This document shows, in pieces, positions 45,052 through 56,415 of a stretch of DNA of 64,000 nucleotides. Source of the stretch: Henricia sp. BOLD:AAB3569 (lineage: Eukaryota; Echinodermata; Asteroidea; Spinulosida; Echinasteridae); assembly GCA_037783545.1 (NCBI GenBank), contig JBBELK010000984.1:62001-126000 (forward strand), read 5' to 3'. The translations under genes and the position numbers were made by a program. Position 1 is the stretch's first letter, and every line of letters starts with the position of its first letter. The notes below the pieces were generated by a model. It worked only from the letters and a program-made list of their open reading frames with translations, ran no database searches and was not told the origin of the DNA.

Positions 45052-46809
45052 GGGCAAACGGTCACGTGACATCACATATCTGCTAATAACTGCCAAACGC
45101 CGTGGCCGATTTTAACCAGATTTGGACAGAGTCTTTCTTGACCGGAGTCCTATCTTGGCTGACCACCACGTGATGTCAATGGTCAACTACTGGTAACTAC
45201 TGGTAATTGTTTCAAAAATATAAAATGCTTCTTCTTCCACAGTATTGACCCAATTAATGTCAAATGTGGTCAGTAACATCTTTGGACCAAGCTACATATG
45301 GGTTGTTCACAGAATTTGGCCATCGGCTACCTAATGGTCAGTACGGGTCATTTTCTTTGGAATGACCCAAATGATATGTGCCAATATTTGCCAAAATCCA
45401 TAGTCGTTTTCAGCCAAATTTGGACAGTATCTTCGTTAATCCGAGTCCCATCTTATACAAAATGCTTCTTAAGAGTTCTATAGGTCATTGGTCAGTCTAG
45501 TGGCAACATGAAGGTCATTTTCGGGGTCAGCGAGGAAGCGCAATTTTTTTTGAGGTGGTGGTCAGTCGTCAGCAGTGACCGAAATTTTAAACTTCGTCCA
45601 AAATGGACTTTGTGTGGTATTTGTGGAATCTACGTTCAATGGCAAGCTTAAAAATACCAAACATCGACAAAACTGACCACTGGTCAGTTTTGGCCGAAAT
45701 TGTAAACTTTGTCAAGTAGACTAAAAAAGTTACATGCAAAGAACTTACACAAATCAGAATAACAAAAAATGCATTTTTTTTGTCCAGTCACTATTGGAAC
45801 TCGCTGTTTGTTTATTTCTTCAATAACAAAATAAAATTGGTTTTAGAAATCACTATCGGGTGGTTCACAATACATGTACATGTATCGCGCGCAAATTTAC
45901 GTATGAATACAGCGCATTCATGATCCTCAGCGATCGCTACACACAGTATAGTAATACAAGTCACGCACGTGTTTGTACATGTATCCGTACCATGCACAAC
46001 ATACAGCGGTGGCCTAGAGGGGTATATCCAATTGCCCAATTGCGATACCCCCTAGTCTTTTTCCTGGTCGTTTTTATGCTACGCGCTCATGCGCTTTATT
46101 GCTCGGATGGTGAATTGCATGTAGCCGGAACGTATAGAAGAAGGAACTTAAGGAAGTGTTTAGAAAACGGCCACACTCGCGTCTAGCCACGCATACCGTA
46201 CAGCGGCATATCGGTACATTATTGGCAATGCTGTACGTACGTACTTACGGTAATTATGCTGGTCGATCGATCATGCGTTGCGTGCACAACAAATCCGGTG
46301 CGCGCGTTGTGACAATTAAGTTGGTCTATGGTTAGTTCAACGTGGGCAAATATACCACGGGTACGTAATTAGGCCTACAAATGCTTACATGCACAGATAA
46401 AAAAAGTAGGCCCACATGCACCAGTGCATACGTGCACCCGTCTAAATCGACCGCTGGAGCTCTCACTATGAACATCTAACAATGGAAATTGTGCACACAC
46501 CATTGTTACTAACAATGGGGTCACAATGAACATGTACATGTTTTTGCTCATAGTGTCTATGGGGGTATTTTCGAGGTCACTGGAGCAGTGCCAGTTCAAA
46601 ACAATTATATATAGATCAGCATCTTGATTTCCAGTCAAATGTTTCCCCAACCTTCTGCATTGTTCAAAGGTCAGAAAAACCTTTCATAAAAGCTATTTCA
46701 GGCTGATATCCGTGCTTCGTGAAGCACATAAGCTCTAGTTATATCTGTCCTCGATTTCTTTTGTATTGCCGTTAATTTCACTCTAGTAACTAGAATTGTA
46801 TTGTTGCAG
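45052..46809. repeat. duplicated block upstream of GPCR copy 4 (copy 3 of 3)
   Basis: This matches 13051-14760, including the final TTGTTGCAG (AG at 46808-46809). It differs by the MITE insertion at 46464-46555 and a few short gaps. No gene is seen. Confidence 0.65.
46464..46555. mobile_element. 92-bp CACTA-type MITE with TCT duplication
   Basis: The left end CACTATGAACA and the right end TGCTCATAGTG are inverted. TCT flanks both sides (46461-46463 and 46556-46558), whereas the sister block near 14509 has a single TCT between the same neighbours. A 3-bp duplication with CACTA ends matches the CACTA/EnSpm class. Confidence 0.8.
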
Positions 46810-47021
46810 GCAACACAATGGCACACACTTTAACCGCAAAATACGAGCATTTTTGGGCATACATCATATTTTACAATGGACAAAAGTCAACGTCACAACG
46901 ACGCGAGGGAGTCATTGTTCAATTGGTGAATATTGTACAGTTTACTATCACAGGCTTCAGCCAGCCTCATAATATACAAACCAACATTAGTTATATATGT
47001 ACTGGTTACAGAGATGTAAAC

Positions 47022-48086
47022 ATGGATGTCGCCACCATTTCCACTGAAGTCTACAGCATGGCTAGTTTTAACTCCAACACAGTGGAATCCGTTTACGCAG
47101 CGTACTCAGAACGCCAAGTCTTGTCTGCCGTCGGTTTTGTCGCCGCAGTCGTCGGGTTTTTCGGAAATCTTGCAGTCATAACCGCCATTTTATTAGTGAA
47201 AAAACTCCAAACTACAACCAATGTGTTCGTGTTCAATCTTGCTGTTGCGGATATCCTGACGTGTAGCGTTTCTCCCCTACAAGCCCTGACTATCCTATAT
47301 GATGACCTCGTTATCCCGTCTTGGTTGTGTAAGCTTTGTGGGTTTTGCCTGTTGGTATGCATCGGCTGTAGTATCAACAACCTTGCGTGTATCGCAGTCA
47401 ACCGATTAGTTGGCATCACCACTTTGACATTATACCACAAGCTTTACACCCCTTTCAAAGTCTCCCTAATGGTCACCATATCATGGTGCGTGCCCTTAGC
47501 CGTAGCGAGTATCCCTCTCTTAACCGACTACGCCGAATATGGCTTTAACGCCAATTACAAAACGTGCACGTGGAACTCCAACTTATCATACAAGCTCAAC
47601 TACGCCAAGCTTGTTGGAATGGTCTTGTTTCCCCTCCAGTTCACCGTCTTATTTGCAAGCTACTTAAGGATCTACGTGTTTGTGAGGAGGAAGACTAAAG
47701 CTATGCTGCGCTTTAGAGATACAGGTGCATCGGGCTCGCGGACATTCCAAAGACAACTCTGGCAGCGTCAGGTAGCAGTGACAAAGAACCTCTTTCTCGT
47801 GGTATGTGTTTTCGTGCTTAGTATGATACCATTCTTTTGGACGCTCGGACTATCCACCGATGTGGCCAAGAGTTCCACCTCATACGCAGCGGTAATCCTC
47901 ATGGCTAACAGTTCACTCAATCCCATCATATACGGAACAAGACACCCGGACTTCAAGATGGCGTTTGCTCGCATCTTGTGCTACAAACGGAGAATACGTC
48001 AACCTCGAACAGTAACGACCAAATCGGGACAAGATCGTGCAACTATTGAAACTATCGCTGCACGTGTATCGCGGGACACCGTGTAA
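47022..48086 (+). CDS. class A GPCR, copy 4
   Basis: A 354-residue frame and near twin of copy 2, with the same ATG context (AACATGG) and motifs (TM1 GFFGNLAV, TM2 NLAVADIL, TM3 end AVNRLVGITT, TM6 SMIPFF, TM7 NSSLNPIIYG). Visible differences from copy 2 are few: Gly for Arg after NRLV, a Leu/Ile change in TM6, Ala for Gly after TM7, and Arg for Gln near the C-terminus. The frame is also open upstream to an ATG at 46818, because a TA-dinucleotide length change (TATATATG against TATATG) joins it. All other copies start at the equivalent of 47022, so I prefer that start. AATAAA lies at 48245. The protein should sit in the plasma membrane and couple to G proteins; the ligand is unknown. Confidence 0.9.
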   Translation: MDVATISTEVYSMASFNSNTVESVYAAYSERQVLSAVGFVAAVVGFFGNLAVITAILLVKKLQTTTNVFVFNLAVADILTCSVSPLQALTILYDDLVIPSWLCKLCGFCLLVCIGCSINNLACIAVNRLVGITTLTLYHKLYTPFKVSLMVTISWCVPLAVASIPLLTDYAEYGFNANYKTCTWNSNLSYKLNYAKLVGMVLFPLQFTVLFASYLRIYVFVRRKTKAMLRFRDTGASGSRTFQRQLWQRQVAVTKNLFLVVCVFVLSMIPFFWTLGLSTDVAKSSTSYAAVILMANSSLNPIIYGTRHPDFKMAFARILCYKRRIRQPRTVTTKSGQDRATIETIAARVSRDTV

Positions 48087-49005
48087 AATATACAGTTAAA
48101 GGCAGGATACATGATTTGAAAACTTTTAAAAACATGCGTCACGTAACTTTAGAATAATGTTGATAAACTGCCTTGTAGAAATATCAGCTACAGCATGTAA
48201 CACTTCCGAAAAACTGGAAAGTCCATTTATAGTTTTTGTGTATGAATAAATGGTAAAAACGTTGTATGCAGATTACTTTTTTTAAACAACCACCTTCAGT
48301 TGGCAATTTCTATTAGTATGGTATTTTGTTTCGTTGGATGCACTATAAATCATATTGTTTGTAAATCAACTACACCGACGGTGCATACAGGCCGGTTGCC
48401 TACCGGCCGCGGTGCGCGTTTGCCATGCAGACAATTAACTTTGTGCACTGCTTGTACGGAGTTGTTGACCGTTGCTACAGGGTTAGCCTCGCTCTGGATT
48501 AAAGATGGCTGACTCGCGAATAAGGCCAATGAGCAACAAACAATGGAAATTGGGCACACACCCTTGTTAGTTGCTCATAGTGACCCGAGCATTGTGTTCC
48601 GTGTGGGATCAGCTCTCCTGTTTTTTTCATTTGTATATTTGCGTAACCTCACGTAATGTACCCAGCACGATATGTGGCAAAGGGCCTCCCTCCTAACGCC
48701 CCTATACCTCAACACACTCTTCCTTTTTGTTAACGCACGACACCCACCCTAAAAAATAACAGGAATTCATTGAAAATTGCTTGGATGTTTGAGACACAAT
48801 GGGGGAACAATCGTAGGGGGAGGGGCGATACCCTCTGCCACATATCGTGCTGCATATGTCACGTAATACTTTGCTGAAAACCACAAACACGTACCATTCG
48901 TGAAAAATAATAGAGCGCCTAGAACAATAGGCTAGGTTGGTTGGCGGTTCAGTCCAATTTTTTAGGTCGGAATTTTAAACTTTTCTTTTTATTCTTCTCC
49001 CCTAA
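48087..49005. other. 3' flank of GPCR copy 4
   Basis: Collinear with 4741-5600, including the CCGGCC patch near 48400, the TGAGCAACAAAC...GTTGCTCATAGTG element near 48530 and the CACGATATGTGGCA inverted motifs near 48665 and 48840. No gene is seen. Confidence 0.5.
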
Positions 49006-50201
49006 AGCCCAATTCATACTCGCTCGGCGACCTACATGCGGAACGGAAATTTTGTCCGCCGCAGTTGCGCCGAGTAGGGTCAAACAAGTTCAACAGTGCG
49101 CGGTCAGTCCGCATCTGAGCGCACGGGTCGTTTCCACCCGTTTCTACTGTGCGCGCGCTCAATCCGTTCCTGTTCCGTTCGAGATAAACCAAGTTTATCT
49201 TTTGCGCTTTGCGCGTGGCCCCGACACGAAGTGACACGTATAGGCATATGCCAACTTTGCAATAAACTGACAGCAGAGGTTCACATGTATATAGGCCTAC
49301 TGGTGCCATACAAAATGGCTTTTGTCAAGAAAAAAAGCATTTTCGTCACATGAGAATTAGCGATTAATGAAATAACTGGGGAATTACCGGAATTTGTACA
49401 ATCATGGATTGCCAAATAGGTAATTCCATAAAAATGGGACACTGTCCCCCTTACGTCGTGACACTTCTGGAGTTGATTTTTAATAATTACCGGACTTCAG
49501 AGTTACCCTCGGCATATAATAATATGAGCTCATGAATCGAACACCACATTTATCTGCATGTTGATACATGTTGATACTACCCAAAACATAACGAGAACGA
49601 TTCAATAAACTAGTGCGATCTTGTAAATGCAAGTGTGGCATTTTGAAATATTTCGCTCAGTCATAATGTAATTTGAATCGATAAAGTCCAGGTTCGACAG
49701 CTGGGTAAAATCAGCAACTGGTCAAAAAGATTTGAAATGTAATCGCAAGAAACAATTTTCTTGAATATTTTTAAGACATTATTTTACATTATTAGAAATT
49801 TCTTTCAACTATTTTGTTAACATGAAAAAGCCATTTTTACAAATGCATCAAAAGGTCACACTTTGGCTCCTGTTTTTATGGAAATACCCAGCATATGCCG
49901 CTTGTTCCCCGATGATTTTGAATGGAGAGGGAGCGTTGAAAGAGTGGTGGGGTATTTTTGAGAGATTAATACACAAAGCTAACGGTTAATTGTATAGTAT
50001 AGTATACGGGGCCGGGTCGGCGCAACATCACCGCCGAGTATGAATTAAAATGCGCACTCAAAGTGCGCCGTATGACCGATTTTTACCTCGGCGACTTATT
50101 AGCGCAACGCGGACTTGTATGCACGCGTGAAAACTCCGCGGCGACTACACTCGCCGAGTATGCGGCGAGTGAGTTCGGCGGAGAAGTATGAACCTATAGC
50201 T
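49006..50201. mobile_element. PIF/Harbinger-like foldback, variant with different interior
   Basis: The left arm AGCCCAATTCATACTCGC is at 49006 with TAA before it. The right part (about 50020-50200) is only an inner section of the arm, ending GAAGTATGAACC then TAAGTCCC. Between them lie about 830 bp of AT-rich sequence absent from the other two copies. No transposase motif is recognised, and the captured GC-rich frame is absent. It could be an older, less deleted form or one with a further insertion. Confidence 0.65.
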
Positions 50202-50715
50202 TAAGTCCCATAGACAAAGCATATACATTTTGTGTTTGTACTGGGTGTCCCCAAGCGATGGTAGACACACTCATGCTGGGGAGGGAGTTCCTATAGTTTT
50301 TACCGGATTGGTCTTTAGATTTATTATTAATAGCTTTACGGAGATTTGTATTGTTCTGCTTTAATAGCAAAATTGCTTTTCAAATTAATTGAGTATGCTT
50401 ATCTATAATCTAAAAATACCACTTGGATTTAAATATTATGTAACCGACATGTAACAAACATTGTTCTTACTCAGTTATTTTACTGGGCGCATTTAAAAGT
50501 TTTAAATTGCAAAGAAGTTCGTCTAAAAGCTGACAAAATTGCTTGAAAACAAATTTGTACACTATTTCCATATACTATTTGGATTTAAATATATGTAACC
50601 GAAAATGTACAACATTGTTTTCTTACGCAATTGTATTTTACTGTGCACATTTAAACGCTTTACATTGCAAAGAATTAAATTGTACGTCTGAAAGCTGACA
50701 GAATTGCTTTTGAAA
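50202..50715. repeat. composite lead-in and AT-rich monomers
   Basis: The TATTAATAGCTTTACG lead of the macrosatellite unit is followed by about two monomers with several short gaps. No gene is seen. Confidence 0.6.
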
Positions 50716-51182
50716 TACAGTGAAACCTGCTATTAAGGCCACCTCTATAAAGAGGCCACCTGCATAAATTGGCCACATCTGTTCCGTACACAAACATATG
50801 AAGGTAGAACCTTGATATTAGGACCCCTGTCTGACGCGGCCAGTGGCCAGAGCACTAGGATGTTTGTGTGTACAATCATATGGCAGTTGAACGTGGAAAA
50901 TCTAGCAACACAGTAAATTGCCTCAATGAACCAAGCTACTGTGGAAAATGTTATGAAGAACTTTAAAAAGTTATGAAAACACTGAACAAATGTCAACTTT
51001 TTAATGACGAACCCTTTGTTGCACCTAATTTTTAGCCGTTTTTCATCTAGACATGCATTGTCGTGTTTTATGATGTTTGTATATCCATGCATGTGCACGC
51101 TAAACCTCTATATAAAGGCCACCTGCCTATTCTGGCCATTTGTCGATCCCTTGGATGGCCACTATATACAAGTTTCACGGTA
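50716..51182 (+). mobile_element. pogo/Tigger-like MITE, complete
   Basis: TA-CAGTGAAACCTGC to GTTTCACGG-TA, in the same composite position as elsewhere. The left inner part has small gaps (GTTCCGTACAC). Confidence 0.65.
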
Positions 51183-51335
51183 GATTGATTATTATCTAAA
51201 ATCTATATACTATATGTACTTATTTTAATATAATTATGTAACCGAAAATGTAACAAACATCGTTTTCCCATTTAGTTGTATTTTACTATGCACATTTAAA
51301 CGTTTTACATTAGAGAGACTTTTAAGACGCTTGGT

Positions 51336-51441
51336 GGCAGCAAACAAACCGGTCCTTTCTCATTGTCTACGTCATATTGAGCATGCGCATTTTAGCTCAA
51401 ACATGACGTAGCAATGGAAAAGGACCGGCTTGTTTGCTGCC
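51336..51441. mobile_element. GGCAGCA foldback copy
   Basis: The arms and central GAGCATGCGCAT are the same as at 9529-9634. Confidence 0.6.
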
Positions 51442-51496
51442 ACCACGCGTTTCAAAAGTCTCCTATTGTATGCAACTGATATAGACTGCCGAAGTC

Positions 51497-52430
51497 GTTC
51501 GGCAACTCTCTATTATTCCGCCAAGGCATGGTCAAATTTACCCAGAACAATATCCACCATTTCTCGGTTAATATGTGCTCAAGTTTCGTGTCTACAAATT
51601 TAACATGACCAACACTTTGGATTTACTCACTATCCAACAAGTTGACCAGATAAAAAATAAAGACTAACAAAATGAGGAAATCCGTTTACCCAACGATTCA
51701 TTTGCCCCATATTGTTTTACAGTGCGTGATCTTATTTCCTTGACAAGATCATTTTGATTCATTTCATGAATATAAGAACAAACGCGTTGATGCTCAATTA
51801 TGTCTACAATACATTGGTTAAGTAATCAATCAAAGTTGCACATGTATCATGATATGTACATAGGCCCGTATACTTTGTTTAAATTGAATGCAGATTACGC
51901 GAATTTAATTCTTAACCAATTAAAAGGAATAATCAATTCAGCCCTTGTCGCAATAAAAACTTATTTTTCTGCGAATTCGATTGCACATTCGTAATAATTG
52001 GCAACGTATACTGAAACCGAAAGCATAATAATGTATTTGTAATCCTTTAAACGAAACGTTATGCACAATGAAATCAAATGCTAGTTATTGCGAAAATGAA
52101 ACCAGGATATGCGTCATTCTCCAAATCGGTGCAAAATTGAATTTATGTTTTACAAATTTAAAGGCGCATTTTCCCAAATTGTTCGTGAAAACCTATATTA
52201 TGTCACCGACATGTAACAAACATTAATTGTTCTCTTACTCAGTTATTTTACTATGCACGTTTAACAAATTTACATTGCAAAGAAGTTACATTGTACGTCT
52301 CAAAACTTACAAAAATGCTTTAGAAAAATTAATATATCTATAATGTAGGCCTATATACTATACTATTTGGATTTAAATATTATGTAACCAAAAAGTACAA
52401 AACCTTGTACGAAATTGTATTTTACGGTGC
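51497..52430. repeat. flank segment F, copy 5 of 6
   Basis: This aligns with 765-1560 and 18003-18900 and is followed by one monomer. No gene is seen. Confidence 0.65.
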
Positions 52431-52435
52431 ACATT

Positions 52436-52742
52436 TTTTTTAAATTTATTTATTTATTCACTACATCCAACAGCGGAAGGACCGCCAATCACAGGAATGT
52501 GAGCAATTAACATAGATATTCAAATATCAACTATCAACTTCTAAGTCGAATTAGAAACGGCCAGAGACACCGGGGAATCCCTCCCCTTGCTCTTCACGAA
52601 AGAATGCTCTGGATCTTTAAAGTCCGTTACTGTTACCTAACACACTGGACCAACGGCTTTACATCCCTTCCGAAGGATGGATCAAGTGTGGTTAAGTGCC
52701 TTGCTCAGGGGCACAGGTGCCACAACCAGTCACGGCCCTTGA
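52436..52742 (-). repeat. SINE-like element, copy 3
   Basis: Near-identical to 18907-19212, in the same composite order. Confidence 0.5.
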
Positions 52743-52835
52743 TATCAGGGCCCCTGTCTAACGCGGCCAGTGGTCAGGGCACTAAGATTTCTGTATGTAC
52801 GCGTTTCAAAAGTCTCCCATTGTATGCAACTGATA

Positions 52836-53003
52836 TAGACTGCCGAAGTGAATACGTAATTGTTTGTTGGTTGTCTATGGGCTCTGGCTGTACACTAAAA
52901 ATCACTAAACCGTGTCCCTGTTCTTTTGTAATAGTACTTTTTGCGACGGCCATGATGTTTAAAGCCAATTGCCATGGTAAACACGTCACACTTCGGCTGT
53001 CTA
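52836..53003. mobile_element. Tc1/mariner-type MITE (TAGACTGCCGAAGTG), copy
   Basis: Ends and inner arms as at 2019-2186, bounded by TA on both sides. Confidence 0.65.
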
Positions 53004-53257
53004 TTAATCCTGTCCACATTAAAGGTAGCACACATCATTTACAGTGACCTTTATTGTTTTCACGAGTCGACAAGAAAATAACAAGGGTACCAAACACCAC
53101 ACGATTTTATTTCAGTCCAAAATGGTATTTTGTGTAAGAAATTAACAACTGAAGGTGCTTTTGTAAAAAAAAGTCTTTTGCGAAAGACTTTTTACCATTC
53201 AACTCAACACAAAAGCCATGCATGGATTTTTCAAGTTTTCAGAAGTATTACTGCACC

Positions 53258-53488
53258 TACAGTTGAAGTCAGAAGTATAAATGCAACTGTATGCAACCAA
53301 GTGTTAAAACTGGTGTGCTTACACCATTTTTGTAACAGTATTTACTAAAGTCTTGATTTTGTGGAATTCCTCACGTGCATGCAGTACTTTAAAACATAGT
53401 TTGTACAGTGGTTCGGGTAGTCCTGTTTACCATTTTGGGTGATGATAATAGTGGTGTACATGTATTTATACTTCTGACTTCAACTGTA
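53258..53488. mobile_element. Sleeping-Beauty-like Tc1 MITE, copy 3
   Basis: Inverted ends TACAGTTGAAGTCAGAAGTA, almost identical to 19729-19959. Confidence 0.85.
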
Positions 53489-54193
53489 TGTGGCTGAAAT
53501 TTCCACAGGGCAGTTTTATCAACACGGGCTTCTAATCACGAGTGGAAATAACGCCCCTTTTAACCTTTAAGGAAAACTCTTCATTTAACGAAGATTACGT
53601 GATCCATCAAGATCGGTACTGTTCACACTATAAGCAACTGCTACCAAAGATCAACATCCGCTGTACAATGCCCAGATGTTTAATCGCTTCGTCGAACAAA
53701 GGGGTTGGACACATTGCAGATTTGCTTCGTCAAATGAAGCGATCTCTTCATCGAAAAGAACCTACCGGTATTTTGTTTTATCAAACGGAATGATTCTAAC
53801 CTTCGTCGAAGAAAGAGCAATTTTATTTTGATATTAATTTTGTTTTACCAATTTCATTTCTTTCAAAAAAATTTAATTACAGTTGCAATTATAATACAGA
53901 GTCAGTGAATACTGCAGTCTGTTGCATTTAATTCGCATTTAATGAACACATGAAATTTGACCAACTTTCCTAATATTCATAAAACGCTCACCAGGCTTCA
54001 TGTAATTTGTTTCCTCAATTGCGCCCTTTAACTCTTTACAGTTTTAAATTACATGTAATAAAAAAGCCTCCATTGGCAAACTAATTTCAACAACACGATC
54101 ATAAAATACCTGCATAGGCCTATTTATATCTGTCCTGTAGGTTTCTTTTGTATTGCTGTTAATTTCAGTCTAGTAACTTGAATTGTATTGCAG
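53489..54193 (+). other. conserved upstream flank of GPCR copy 5
   Basis: Collinear with 2678-3357 and 19960-20664, ending in the putative splice acceptor TTGTATTGCAG (AG at 54192-54193). Confidence 0.45.
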
Positions 54194-54510
54194 GCAGCAC
54201 AATGACACACACCTTTAATCCGGAAAATACTTTATATTTAATGCAATTCACTATATGCACGGTAGCGTTGAAAACTACCATTTTTGGGCATACACAAGTA
54301 TTTTACAAATGGACAAAAGTCGACGTCACGACGACGGGAGCGAGTCTTTGTTCAATTATTTGATTTGCCTTATTAGGCGGTCCCAATTGTTTCTTTCCTT
54401 CATATGTTCCGTGAAAGTGGTGAATATTGTACAGTTTACTACAAGCTTCAGCCAGCCTGAGTATATACAAGCCAACATTAGTTACATGTACTGGTTACAG
54501 AGATACTAAC

Positions 54511-55575
54511 ATGGATGTCTCCACCATTTCTACTGAAGATTGCTGGGCTAGTTTTAACTCCACCACAGTGCAACCCGTTTACGCAGCATACTCAGAACGC
54601 CAAGTCTTGTCTGCCGTCGGTTTTATCGCCGGAGTCGTCGGGTTTTTAGGAAATTTTGCAGTCATAACCGCCATCCTATTAGTGAAAAAACTCCAAACTA
54701 CAACCAATGTGTTCGTGTTCAATCTTGCTGTTGCAGATATCCTGACGTGTATCGTTATTCCCATACAAGCCCTGACTATCTTATATGATGACCTCGTTAT
54801 CCCGTCTTGGTTGTGTAAGCTTTGTGGGTTTGGTCTGGTGGTATGCATCGGCTGTAGTATCAACAACCTTGCGTGTATCGCAGTCAACCGATTAGTTGGC
54901 ATCACCACTTTGACATTATACCACAAGCTTTACACCCCTTTTAAAGTCTGCCTTATGATCATCATATCATGGTGCGTGCCCCTTGCCGTAGCAAGTATCC
55001 CTCTCATACCTAGCTACCGCGCCAAATATTGCTTCGACTCCATCTACAAATCTTGCATTTGGGCGTTTGAGTTGTCGAACGAGCTCACCTACGAGAAGCT
55101 TGTTGCAATGGTCTTGTTTCCTCTCCAATTCACTTTCTTATTTGCAAGCTACTTAGGGATCTACGTGTATGTGAGGAGGAAGACTAAAGCGATGCTGCGA
55201 TTTGCATCGGGCTCGCAGACCAGAAGGCAACTTTGGCAGCGTCAGGTAGCCGTGACAAAGAACCTGTTCCTCGTGGTATGTATCTTCGTGCTGTGTATGC
55301 TGCCACTCTTTGGAACGGTCGGACTACGCCCCGACCTTGACGTACACGTGGCCCCATCGAGACTCCTCTCATACGCAGCAGTAATCCTCGTGGCTAACAG
55401 TTCACTCAATCCGATCATATACGGAACAAGACACCCGGATTTCAGGATGGCGTTTGCTCGCATCTTGAGCTACAAACGGAAAATACGTCAACCTCGCACA
55501 GTAACGACAAAATCGGGACAACATCGTATAACTATTCAAAATATTGCTGCACGTGTATCGCAGGACGCCGTGTAA
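54511..55575 (+). CDS. class A GPCR, copy 5 (intact twin of copy 1)
   Basis: 354 residues. TM1 spans about 32-56 (Asn48), TM2 66-90 (Asp76), Cys102 and Cys105 come before TM3, NRL is at 126-128, TM4 has Trp154, ECL2 cysteines are 174 and 182, TM5 has Pro204, TM6 is about 250-270 with CMLP (Pro265), and TM7 has NPIIY at 300-304. The tail is short and basic with several Ser/Thr. One N-terminal sequon (NST, Asn16) is present. Arg127 (DRY position) is kept, but the acidic neighbour is Asn, and Met replaces the TM6 tryptophan. The start ATG (ACTAACATGG) is the position shared with the paralogues. The AATAAA found after copies 2-4 is AATGAATAG here. The ligand is unknown; a chemosensory or peptide role would be guesswork. 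Confidence 0.9.
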   Translation: MDVSTISTEDCWASFNSTTVQPVYAAYSERQVLSAVGFIAGVVGFLGNFAVITAILLVKKLQTTTNVFVFNLAVADILTCIVIPIQALTILYDDLVIPSWLCKLCGFGLVVCIGCSINNLACIAVNRLVGITTLTLYHKLYTPFKVCLMIIISWCVPLAVASIPLIPSYRAKYCFDSIYKSCIWAFELSNELTYEKLVAMVLFPLQFTFLFASYLGIYVYVRRKTKAMLRFASGSQTRRQLWQRQVAVTKNLFLVVCIFVLCMLPLFGTVGLRPDLDVHVAPSRLLSYAAVILVANSSLNPIIYGTRHPDFRMAFARILSYKRKIRQPRTVTTKSGQHRITIQNIAARVSQDAV

Positions 55576-56415
55576 AATATACAGTTAAAGACAGAATACA
55601 TAATTGGAAAACTTTTAAAAACAGGAACAGCATCACGTAACTTAAGAATAATGTTGATAAATTGCCTTGTAGAAATATCAGCTACAGCCTGTAACACTTC
55701 AGAAAACCTGAAAATTCCATTTATGGTTTGTGTGTGTGAATGAATAGTTTAAAACGTTGTATGCAGATTTCTTTTTTTGGCAATTTATATTGGGCAGGTA
55801 TGGTATTTTGTTTCGTTGGATGCTATAAATCATATTGTTTGTAAATCAACTACACCGACGGTGCATATAGGCCGGTTGCTATACCGGCCGCGGTGCGCGT
55901 ATGCCATGCAGACAATTAACTTTGTGCACTACTTGTACGGAGTTGTTTACCGTTGCTACAGGGTTCGCCTCGCTCTGGATTAAAGATGGCTGACTCGCGA
56001 ATAAGGCCAATGAGCAACAAACATAGAAATTAGGCACACACCCTTGTGAGTTGCTCATAGTGACCCGAGCATTGTGTTCCGTGTGGGATCAGCTCTCCTG
56101 CCTTTTTCATTTGTATTTGCGTAACCTCACGTAATATACTCAACACACTCTTCCCTTTTGTTAACGCACGACACCCACCCTAAAAACTAACAGGAATTCC
56201 TTGAAAATTGCTTGGATGTTTGAGACACAATGGGGGAACAATGGTAGGGGAGGGGCGATACCCTCTGCCACATATCGTGCTGCATGAAAACCACAAACAC
56301 GTACCATTCGTGAAAAATAATAGAGCGCCTAGAACAATAGGCTAGGTTGGTTGGCGGTTCAGTCCAATTTTTTAGGTCGGAATTTTAAACTTTTATTTTT
56401 ATTTTTCTCCCCTAA
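55576..56415. other. 3' flank of GPCR copy 5
   Basis: Near-identical to 4741-5600, apart from a short gap where CATATGTCAAGTAATACTTTG is reduced near 56283. No gene is seen. Confidence 0.5.
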
